NCBI GenBank assembly: GCA_008931825.1
Contig: QXVZ01015117.1
Location: 1 to 21,984 of the forward strand
Origin: Phallusia fumigata
Lineage: Eukaryota; Chordata; Ascidiacea; Phlebobranchia; Ascidiidae
Direction: 5' to 3'
Length of the DNA stretch: 21,984 bases
This document shows, one piece after another, positions 1 to 8,356 of this stretch. Below the pieces are notes generated by a model, which saw only the letters and a list, made by a program, of their open reading frames with translations, was not told the DNA's origin and did not search any database. The position numbers and the translations under genes were made by a program. The first letter of the stretch is position 1. Every line of letters begins with the position of its first letter.

Positions 1-345
1 AATTAAAAAACATTCAGATGCCCAAAAACCCTTTGACATGTAACTGCAAGTTTATTTTTTAGTAATAACTAAGTTGTACTTTCTGGGGTTCATTCCTAAC
101 TCTATATTTGTTGACCTTCTTTGCACGTCAGCAGGTTGCTTCTAAGTTAGGTTTTGTGTTGGACATGCAAATCCATAAAATCTTGGTGCGCCATGTCTTT
201 GTTATCACCAAAGAAGTTAAACAACAACTTCTTTGATCGCCTATAACCACCAAACCTTGACGAAAAATTTTACAATTACTTATGTTGCAACTTGACTGAG
301 AATGTATATACTCCTGTATCGATGCTTTCCAAGCTTACAGCATAA
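1..345. other. Gene-free AT-rich left edge
   Basis: I see no exon, splice-bounded coding stretch or RNA gene here. The only structured item is a perfect 10-bp inverted repeat at 209-218 and 226-235 with a 7-nt loop. Confidence 0.6.
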
Positions 346-349
346 AGGC

Positions 350-1050
350 GATAACACGGGTGGTTAGCTTCCGTGCAAGGAGCCGTCCGCTGGTCCCACC
401 AACGTCTCCCTTGTCGAGTTGCTCTCTGAGCTCCCGTCACAGAACGCTTTATAATGACAGTGAAGCTGGAGCTTGCTTAACCTTGATCCCGCTTTATTAC
501 CTCATAACGATCTAACGTTAAGCAAATATTTTGGACTTGGTGAGTATATTGGTGCAGGGGTGAACAACCTGCGGTCGGAGATAAAAAGTTATGAGGCTGC
601 GCCAGGGCAGGTTTAAGCCGTTTAGAAGCCGCATTTTTTGCAACTTGGCGACTACCTGGCAGTCGTTGGTAAAATAAAGTCGGTGATACGTCCTGCAATA
701 ACAAAAAGAATGTTCACTCCTGCTATGGAGGGAGCGGAATGCACAATATTCATTCTAATCAATATCAAAGTCTAAATATTATTTAAATAAGAATATCCCC
801 TAGACCACACGGCGTAATTATTCTCATGCCAGATAGCATAATTAATGCTCGATGCGTTGTGGGATTCAGATCAGATTTATAATTTAGAAACAACCTTAAG
901 TAAGTGTAGTTTTAACCAGCTCATCAATTAACGTTGGAGTACAATCTTCTTTGGATACTTTTTTGGTGCAAAACATAGATTATTGACCATTAAAGCTAAA
1001 ATAAAAGACAAAAATAGGTCATTTTCATAATTTTTTGTATGTTTAACCGA
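350..1050 (+). repeat. Dispersed ~700 bp repeat, copy 1
   Basis: This stretch aligns in the same orientation with 3961-4640. Shared blocks in the same order are the start 'cacgggtggttagcttc', a block reading CCGTCACA.AACG then TGAC.GTGAAGCTG, a block TTGGTGCAGG.GGT.ACAACCTGCG, and a far block with CTCATCAATTAA.G.TGGAGTA followed by GACAAAAAT.GG/TG. The copies are clearly diverged, with small indels. The first ~20 bases look like the A-box half of a tRNA-derived SINE head (GGGTGGTTAGC), but I do not see a good B box, so the class is unknown. Minus-strand ORFs inside the two copies are in different frames and are not conserved, which argues against a protein in the repeat. Confidence 0.7.
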
Positions 1051-1163
1051 GTCGTAGTTTTTTTAAGATTTGGAGATAAACAACGTACTGATATCTCTAT
1101 AAACACTGGATTGGCGCTATTCTATTCAACGGTTGGATGATTTTTGAAGCATTTTGATGCGTA

Positions 1164-2335
1164 ATGGCGACGGCCGAAGGATGCCCCAGATTACCATTAA
1201 TAAGCAATCGGATACAATGTAAAAATGTTGATAAATCTCGTTTAGAGAATTTTTTCAGTGATTTGTATCAGTGTTTTATTGAGAAGAATGTGTTCAAGTT
1301 TGTAATAAACACTAAATGTGCGTTAATTGAGGTTTTCATCAAAAGAAGAACAAAAAGAAAATTGGTTAAAAAATATATATGCCAAGAAAAATGGCTACCG
1401 ACAAAAAGTTCTGTATCTTCAGACCATATCCAATAACATTTTGTATGTTTTTTAACCATTTTTGATACCTGCAATATATGATATACAGCTGCCTTTCTAT
1501 GGTGAAATTGAAAACATATTCTCTGGTGAATATTTGTAGATTTAGTGCTAGACCACTAAAAACCCACTAGAGATGATGCGTTGGCAAGTTCGTTATAAGT
1601 GAACTTGTAAGTTACAGAATTAATATGGAACATTTCTTTTAGTTCTATGTTCTATGGTAGAAAAAGGTAAATATGTAGCCTTTGATTTAAGCTCCTCTTC
1701 AATCCTAAAGAAAACAGTTTTAGATTTAAAACTCCTGGATTCGAATCCTAAAGTTTCGAAACTTTGCATACTCTGCATCCTTGCGTAATTCCATTCGATA
1801 AATTGTTGTAGGGTTATCAAAAACATGTGTAAACCATCGCGGTGACTTGTTATCAACTTTCCGATAATGTACCCAAACATGTGTTGACATATTGGCCAGA
1901 CAGTTGCAAAAGGACAGCTGATGTTGCTGGATTAAAAGGTTTTTATTTGTACCATGTAAATTTAAGAACTAGTTTAGATTGTGACATGTAGGCTAATACA
2001 CATGAAGATATTTATACATTGCCTACCCCTAAATTAAACACCGCTGTTATTTTAGATGAAGACTTTTCTGACATATTTCAATCATGCGATGGTTGTGGTT
2101 TGCAAAATAATTTTGGTAAGTAGAAAGATTTTCATATCCTTACAATTTTGCTAATGCAGTAAACAGTACAAAAGATCCGAATAAATGATGCAAGTGATTT
2201 ATTAGAACGATTAATACAGCAATAGATATTGGAAACGTAAATAATTTCACTAACCCAAATAGCAAAATTGCATGATAAATTGACCACAATTAAACATCAA
2301 AAATTAACCGAAAAAAGATTTCCAGAGCTGTGTGG
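1164..2335 (+). pseudogene. Decayed coding-like stretch, family not recognised
   Basis: Several pieces on the + strand read like protein, but no intact gene can be built. There is a 90-codon ORF at 1164-1436. A second piece starts with ATG at 1654 (begins MVEKGKYVAFDLSSSS). A third runs from about 1830 to 2115, is interrupted by TAG at 1989-1991, contains AVILDEDFSDIFQSCDGCG and ends at a donor-like GTAAGT at 2116. A fourth, in another frame at about 2170-2330, carries two stops and reads like a coiled coil (LTQIAKLHDKLTTIKHQK). The order suggests the relic of one + strand gene or transposon ORF broken by stops and frameshifts. It runs up to the 3' end of the lectin gene on the other strand. 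I recognise no domain; chance ORFs in AT-rich DNA remain possible. Confidence 0.3.
2198..2203 (-). terminator. Candidate polyadenylation signal for the lectin gene
   Basis: TTTATT on the + strand reads AATAAA on the minus strand, about 160 bp downstream of the lectin stop codon at 2363-2365. The position fits a short 3' UTR; transcript ends are not visible from sequence alone. Confidence 0.4.
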
Positions 2336-2362
2336 TCGATCCATGCCCTGTGGTGTAGCGGA

Positions 2363-2534
2363 TTAAATGCAGTAGTAATACAATTTGATCAGCTTGTTTG
2401 TTCGTGGACACGGGTCGCCAAAGATGCTGTTGCTTGCGTCTAAAACACAGGAATTGTGTCCATTGCAATTATTTTTCAAGACATCAAGTGTTCCAGCTCC
2501 AACGCAGTCGGTGGTAAAAACGTTTCCAGGACAT
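2363..2534 (-). CDS. Lectin last exon: C-terminal half of SUEL domain 3 plus stop
   Basis: The acceptor is ACTTTCAG just above 2534, and the first base completes a Thr codon with AC from the preceding exon. The 56 codons contain CPGNVFTTDC, NGHNSCVLDASNSIFGDPC and KLYYYCI followed by a stop. It is closely similar to the 3565-3390 exon, consistent with internal domain duplication. Confidence 0.9.
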
Positions 2535-3959
2535 CTGAAAGTATAGTCAAGGATCATGTCTCATAAATCCGAAATGCACTGATCATGAATCGAGTATTAA
2601 ACTTTAGGTTTCGTAACCGAAAAAGCAAATGCTGCTACAAACATACAAAACGAATGGGCGATTACAGCAAGATGTAACGCAGAAGCGAAGGCAAATTTAA
2701 TAAACGGATTTGTCCATTTCTGGACCCTTCAACTTCCAGTCCGGTGGTTTCCAACGTTTTTTATTGCATTGTCCCCTTTGTTTAAACTTTTCTTCTCGAA
2801 ATTTTTTATTCTTCCTCTACTATAGACAAATACAAATTGACATCAAGTAATATTGAATAGTTTGGGACCACTGGTCCACCTTAGTACTACACATATCGTA
2901 AACGAAAAGTTTAAACTTCCCCTTAAATTATAAACTCCCCCTACGATTGGGAATCATTGGACTAGTGATAAGTTTACTACGGGCGTTGGTGCTTTTGTGA
3001 AATGATTTGCGAAACAGCGTGGCAGGTGCATTTGATTCAATACAACTGGTCAATAGACCATGAATAGCAGGATCCCTTACGTATGGTGGTCATCCCGACC
3101 GTAGAATCCGTCCACAACCTCGATAATCTGGTTTGCTGATGGGCATTGAGCTTTTACAGACGAATGGTGCTCGCAAGCCACATCCAAATGAAGTTCGTTG
3201 TGTGCTACAGAAATAAGACAAAAATATTAGGGCTTGTATATTAAAACTAAATTCTTGAATTCTAGCTTGATGATTTTTAATTGCTATTGTGTCGTTACGA
3301 TTTATCTCATGAATTACCGAAAGGGAATTAACCGCAGGTTGTACAACCTCTTTTTTCCATCGTTTAATTATAATTGGAAAACCACTAACCGCTCGGGACG
3401 CAGAAATAATCCAATTTCAAGAGTTTGTTTGTGTTGACACAGGGATCACCAAAGACATTGTTGGAAGCTTGCAGGAGACAAGAATTTCGATTCATGCAGT
3501 TGCACTTAATAATATCGTCGGAGTTTTCGGCCAGGCAGTCGGTAGTAAAAACATTACCAGGACACCTAAAGTTGTAAACAGTTTGTCCAACATATTTTTC
3601 ACTGTTTGGTTGTTTACCAGCTTTACATTCGAACATTAAAAAACAAACTATAAATGTTTTGCTTACGATTCGGCCTCATCACGTCCGTAAAACCCGTGGG
3701 CGGCTACAATGACGTCACCGCGTGGACACGTCACTGTGACGTCATCGTGATGCTCGCACGCAAGTGCTTTCTGCAGGTGTATGTCCTTTACCGCTGTGTG
3801 CAAATGCCAAGCTTATCGGTCATGGTCGCAGATTTGTCAAGTTTTTGACTGAAACTCACGTTTCTTCACGCAGTAGTACTCCATCTTGATGAGCTTGTTT
3901 GTGTAAACGCAAGGGTCTCCGAACACTGAGTTGCTTGCCGAGATAACGCAAGACTGCTT
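2363..3959 (-). CDS. SUEL-type galactose/rhamnose-binding lectin, 3' part, five exons
   Basis: Minus-strand exons: 3959-3860 (5' end lost at the N), 3793-3667, 3565-3390, 3204-3081 and 2534-2363 (stop). All introns are GT-AG and phases agree throughout (1, 2, 1, 2), so each complete domain is built from two exons. The encoded protein holds the C-terminal half of one SUEL/Gal_Lectin domain and two complete ones. Hallmarks of the family are visible: an opening ACEHH, then C-P, then GFYGRD in the first exon of each domain, and CPGNVFTTDC, a C-N...SC segment, ASN..FGDPC and TNKL.KL.Y.C in the second. SUEL domains bind galactose or rhamnose on cell surfaces or in secreted fluids; activity here is inferred. 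The last domain ends right at its final conserved Cys plus Ile, so no membrane anchor follows it. The signal peptide and N-terminus are not in the window. Confidence 0.9.
2742..2959. mobile_element. hAT-like MITE, degenerate, inside a lectin intron
   Basis: Starts CGGTGGTTTCCAACG and ends CGATTGGGAATCATTG, an imperfect inverted repeat of the CAGTGGTTYCCAA type seen at several other sites in this window. An internal TTTGGGACCACTGG at about 2860 may be the end of a second, nested copy. The 8-bp flanks match at only 4 positions, so the boundaries are uncertain. Confidence 0.45.
3081..3204 (-). CDS. Lectin exon: N-terminal half of SUEL domain 3
   Basis: Too short and too interrupted to stand out as an ORF, but bounded by TTTCTGTAG and a GTAAGG donor. 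It starts with two bases that complete the phase-1 codon of the upstream exon. It encodes LDVACEHHSSVKAQCP followed by IIEVVDGFYGRDDHHT, the expected CEG..L.C.P...I.I..A.YGR pattern of a SUEL domain. Confidence 0.88.
3667..3793 (-). CDS. Lectin exon: N-terminal half of SUEL domain 2
   Basis: Acceptor GCACACAG, donor GTAAGC. It encodes HLQKALACEHHDDVTVTCP and then a stretch ending AAHGFYGRDEAES, parallel to the 3204-3081 exon. Two copies of TGACGTCA lie in this exon (3710-3717 and 3737-3744), one of them in the DDVTV codons. Confidence 0.88.
3860..3959 (-). CDS. Lectin exon truncated by a gap: C-terminal half of SUEL domain 1
   Basis: Reads SCVISASNSVFGDPC, then TNKLIKMEYYCVKK, then a GTGAGT donor at 3859. 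The first half of this exon (the CPGNVFTTDC part) is missing because the sequence breaks at the N at 3960 and continues directly into the dispersed repeat. Either the gap hides real sequence or the assembly is wrong here. Confidence 0.85.
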
Positions 3960-3960
3960 N
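3960..3960. other. Assembly gap (single N)
   Basis: A one-base N placed between a half lectin exon and the start of a dispersed repeat. The true distance across it is unknown. Confidence 0.9.
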
Positions 3961-4640
3961 GCACGGGTGGTTAGCTTCGAAGGACACGTCGGCTGACCCC
4001 ACCAAACGTCTCTCCAGCCGTAGCCTATTTGTTATAATGCCTAAACCCACTCTCTTGTGACCCGTCACAAAACGGTTTGTATTGACGGTGAAGCTGCAGC
4101 ACCTTTTCAGAACCTCGATTTACTTTAGCAACTGTTTCCAGGTTGGCGATTGTGTTGGTGCAGGAGGTACAACCTGCGTTCGTGGATAAAAAAATTCTGA
4201 GGCCGTAATATTGAAATATGTTTTGGCCGCCGTGCAACAACTCTTTGCCTACTCTAATTGGAACGAAGAGAACAGGGAAATAAAAAACTTCAGATTTTTC
4301 TACACTTTTAGGCACAAGTAAATGGTATATTTTTAGATAAATCCAATTCTCTTGTCACATGTAACGGCTCAATGCATTTGGTTTAGCGAAGCAAATGGGG
4401 GATGTAAGTAATGGGATTTTGAAAAGATGTTATAATTAAGAAACGAGAACAAAATAAAGTGGCTGTAGTTTTAAGTAGCTCATCAATTAATGATGGAGTA
4501 TAATTCTTTTTTGGCAATATTTTTTAGTCATAAGCGTAGAATATTTGGCCATTTAGGCTGCAATGAAGGACAAAAATGTGCCATTTCCCTAAATGTTTTG
4601 TATGTTTTACCGAACAGTACTTTTGTATGCTTTACCGAAT
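3961..4640 (+). repeat. Dispersed ~700 bp repeat, copy 2
   Basis: Second copy of the element at 350-1050, in the same orientation. It starts with the same GCACGGGTGGTTAGCTTC block directly at the N. The two copies flank the lectin exons, which is what an unequal exchange or a tandem duplication of a lectin block would leave. A possible third, shorter fragment with ACAACCTGC and a later ATTTAGGCTG...GGACAAAA lies at about 5020-5270, but that match is weak. Confidence 0.65.
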
Positions 4641-6240
4641 AGGAGATGATTTGGTGATGGAAATTGCTGTTGCCAACAAGTAATTTTACCAAACCGCTGG
4701 AAAGAATGTATACGTCACCTGCAATTATGATGTCATATACCCGTGATGCGTGATTGGTTGACAGCGGGCGGTGGGCGTGAATTTTTGTGGCTGAACTGTC
4801 CTCAAATATTTTGTCATTTATGTTGGCCAAAATTACTGGCCAAAGCTCAGACCAGAGTTGGTTGTGCTGGTCAGAAGATAAAAGAGTACAAGTATGAGTT
4901 AAACTTTGTTTATTGTGTAGTATTGGTATTAACTTGATTTGATAGATCAATGGATATAGTTTTGTTTACCCGCTGAACGCCGGCTAACTAATTTTGTGCG
5001 ACCAACCGTGTCCGGGTAAGTCTTTTGAACTGGAGGGACAACCTGCTTTAAACTTTTTAGCTTTTAATACAGTTTGTGTGACACCATAGTTAACAGTTTT
5101 GCTATACCAGCTGGATGCGAATCCCTGGTTATTCTGATACGGTCTGGGTTAACCAAGCTAAGCAGTGAAATATTTTAATTCCTAAAAAGTACAACATTGG
5201 TTTAAAACATTTGTTAACAATTTAGGCTGTAAATGTTGATTGCAAAAATAGGACAAAAAAGAGTGCATCTAAAAGAAAAATATACAGAATCATTTCATGT
5301 ACATGCACCAATAGATCACTTGACAGTTTGGCACACCCAAACAACAAATGGTGTACCTTCTTATCATCCAGTGCACTTTTACTTTGCTTTGTAATGTTTT
5401 TTAGTTTTATTTAGTCGTTTAGTTTTATTTACAACCAACCTACGTCAATACATTGCCAGAAGTACCAGATTTTTTATCTAAATCCCAGAACTTCCTATAG
5501 CACTTGAGTCACCCCAATTCCAGCAATCCTGGATATTTCAAAGGGACAAACCCAGATCTGACCAAGTCTATGGTTTAACAAAAATCTAGACTACTATGTG
5601 TGTGAAAAGTTATGTTTGATTTAACTTTTTCTTAGTTTATTTGTGGTTTTAATGCAGAAGCAAAACAGTATATTGTGACTTGAGTAACAACAGATTTGTT
5701 TGTGTTTGAGTAGGACAGCTACTGTATACACAGAAATTGATTGTGTTTGGTAAACTTACTTTTCTTGTATTCAACATTGTGTTATTGTTAATACTGTTAT
5801 TGTATAAATTTGCGTCCCTTTTACATTAAAATAACTTTTTAAACTTTATTTAAAATGTTAGTGTATTAATTACAGCAAATATGACTGATAACATCATTTT
5901 TGATCAGTATACCTTTTTTTTGTCTAATTTTACAGAAAAATGTTGATTACTTGTTGTTTAATAGACACAGTTGGTTCATGCAATGAATTATACACAATGT
6001 AGCTGTTCTGCCATCTGTCACATCTGTCACATGGTAGTAAGTAATACGATACGATAATATCCATAGGATATTGCACTTTTATCACAGGAAATGTAACACA
6101 ATACGGTATTGGTTACCAAAATATTGAGATACTGTATGGAAAAAAACAGCAAGTACCTATTGTGCATTTATCGCAGGGTATGTGTAAAACTACAAGTACA
6201 GTTCAGCGATTTTTATTTCCCAAAACCACCGAGAGCCCAT
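4641..6240. other. Non-coding stretch between the lectin and elongase genes
   Basis: AT-rich, no splice-bounded coding sequence found on either strand. It contains a 14-bp direct repeat (5400-5413 and 5418-5431, TTTAGTTTTATTTA twice, 18-bp period) and a short CATCTGTCA doublet at about 6012-6030. A region rich in TATCG/CGATA-type words at 6035-6150 may be an old MITE, but its ends are not defined. Confidence 0.5.
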
Positions 6241-6264
6241 GATAAACCGGCAGCACGCTGTCCC

Positions 6265-6280
6265 GGTGTCACGTGACACC
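6265..6280. promoter_or_regulatory. Perfect palindromic E-box GGTGTCACGTGACACC
   Basis: All 16 bases are self-complementary. The core GTCACGTGAC is the known high-affinity site for bHLH-zip factors of the USF/MITF/TFEB group. Binding is not shown by sequence alone. Confidence 0.5.
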
Positions 6281-6286
6281 AGCAAA

Positions 6287-6294
6287 TGACGTCA
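6287..6294. promoter_or_regulatory. Perfect CRE octamer TGACGTCA
   Basis: This is the CREB/ATF palindrome, 6 bp from the E-box palindrome. The same octamer is abundant elsewhere in the window, including inside exons, so its meaning here is less certain than it would be alone. Confidence 0.4.
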
Positions 6295-7330
6295 CATCAT
6301 GGCGCGAAAGTTGATCGTGTCCGCTCTTCACACGCCGCTTGTAGACAATTGCCAAGCAGCGAGAATAGTCTGTTACTTGCATTGCCGGAGGCTCAGATTG
6401 TTGAATGAATGGAGTGAAACGAAGGGATGCGTTCAGTACTGGTTCGAAAAATCAAAATAGTTCAAACCAGGCAATGCCCGCTGTTTGTGTATTAGCTACT
6501 ATAAGGTTTAAGGTATCGCGTTAGCTCTAAAATTGTTTAGATTGGAATAAAACTTATGCCTGCTGACGTTTGCGGCAAATATACGCTTTATTGGACTGGT
6601 TTTAAGCAGCAGCGCCGACATGCGTAAGTCACGTGGCAAGAACGTCGACAGCACAGCCCGTGTGATTGATGTGCCGTCTTTTCGACTCTTTTATAAATTA
6701 GCAAGTGAAGTCTTGGGAAGTAATTCATGACAGTTTGTCTGGTTTTCCAGTTATGCATCGATTGTCGGGATAGGCGTTACAGGAAATAGTACCAGTGGTA
6801 TGTGTCGACCGCTTGTTTTCGTTTCATTTTTATCAATTTTCAATTTTTCTCGACGTTGTTTTGTGTTTTGAAGAATAGAAGTGTCGTTGCGCAGTCTATG
6901 TATGAACAGCGCAAATTCCTAGTCATACCTACTTGGCAACCCAAACAAGTTGCCTTTACTTGAAATATTGAACAACTTTTGCGCATATATTGCTGTGGTA
7001 AAAATCGTGATGTTTGTAAATGCTTTTTAAAGTGCGCTGTATAAACTTTGACGCACTTGTATTACAAACGCAGCAGAACTTTATTTCAGTACCAGTCGCA
7101 GTCATCTAGTTTACCGAGTTCCGGCAGTTTTAATCACCAGATCGTATCGGTTACAGTAGGCAGTACTGCCTGAATGCGAAATGTCAATTGTCAAGTGGCC
7201 AGTAAACTTAATGACTTTGCCGTTACTACCTTGTACGTAATTCCACAGCTACCAGTTTTGGAAACACCCAAACCGCCAAGATGGCCGAATCGTTTTTGCG
7301 ACCGCCTTTGGTTTGGGTGGTTGTTGGTTA

Positions 7331-8356
7331 CAATCCCGACTCTGCCGCTTGTGCTTCCCTAAGCAAGAAACCTCGTAGCATTGCTCAAACCCAGTGGAAA
7401 CCGATGAAATGGCCAAATTAAGTCGTCCTATTTCAAAAAACGCCAAAAAATATCAATGATTTTAAAGGACGTTGATGGTGTCTCAATTCATTTTAGTCCA
7501 AATGACCATAAAGCCTGCATATAAATCAGTCTACATAGTTAGTAATAATTGAATCAACTAAGCTTGTGCTCGGCAAAGCTCTTTAAAACCCAACGGCCCA
7601 CAGTTGCGTGTATTTGCGTTTTGGCAACCCGCGCTTACCCTTTCATTCCAGCGCAAATCGTTTAATCTCGTGACTTTTGGGCGCGTGTGGGCTTGTGAAA
7701 CCGGGCTATCTGTAGTTGCGTTTCTCCTGGAGTGTATGCACTGTGACGCTGTTATTCATTCCCTTTAAAGTAATATGTGCTGTGACTGTTGTACCGCCGT
7801 GACGGCGCATTCAGCCAACGAAATAAACGTGGGTGATGGTGTGAGGTAATGCTGCCTACGTTTGAAGTTCTTAAATATAGGACAGAAGGAGTAAACAGTG
7901 TTTACAACATGTTTGTTTCATATTCCTCGAACACTTAAGTGATTTGTGTAAACCTAATGAGTTAAGATGAGGAATTTTTGCTTTATGTTTAAGTTGTTTA
8001 TTATAAATGTAGTATTTCGCTTTGGTAGACCATTAAGGTTTACCATGTGATGACAAACTTTCAGGTTTTGTGTTGAAAAAGCTTTTCCCTGATAATGAAA
8101 CAAATTTATGACATTATATGACACGCTGCAGAAGGATCGTTTAATTTACTTCGGAAAAGTGACAGCCCTTGTTAGCTATTAGCCTTGGGCATGAATTTCT
8201 ATTTCTTTACCTTATTGTTCTTTATGAACTGTGGCATTTTGTTACTAGACCAGGAAAAACACAAAGTTTGTTTATTTTTAGCTGGTTAGGAATATTCTGG
8301 TTTAATTTCATAGTATCATAGTGTTGTCTTTGTTTGCAACTACCAAACACAAGATC
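7331..8356. other. Non-coding stretch before the elongase start codon
   Basis: No coding exon found. Splice-acceptor-like sites occur shortly before the ATG (TTATTTTTAG at about 8272-8281), so part of 8282-8356 may be the 5' UTR of the coding exon that starts at 8357. This is inference. Confidence 0.4.

Larger units (their letters stand above)
6240..7330. promoter_or_regulatory. GC-richer block, candidate ELOVL promoter or 5' UTR region
   Basis: Base composition rises here compared with the surroundings. Within about 60 bases lie a perfect 16-bp palindrome with CACGTG at its centre (6265-6280), a perfect CRE TGACGTCA (6287-6294) and an E2F-like GGCGCGAAA (about 6301-6309). Further along, CCGCCAAGATGGCCG at 7273-7287 fits the YY1 consensus often found just downstream of a start site. 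The block is 1-2 kb upstream of the elongase start codon on the same strand, so a non-coding first exon here is plausible. No TATA box or start site can be proven. Confidence 0.4.

Noticed and set aside
1620..1880. 86-codon minus-strand ORF
   Set aside because: No domain, no splice support; the + strand in the same place reads equally well, so strand choice is not supported.
2341..2365. Second tRNA/SINE A box (TGGTGTAGCGGATTA)
   Set aside because: No B box at the right distance; the bases lie at the end of the lectin 3' coding and UTR sequence.
4528..4950. 140-codon minus-strand ORF
   Set aside because: The longest open frame in the left half, but it overlaps the end of the dispersed repeat, has no recognisable domain and the homologous copy near 1000 does not keep the frame.
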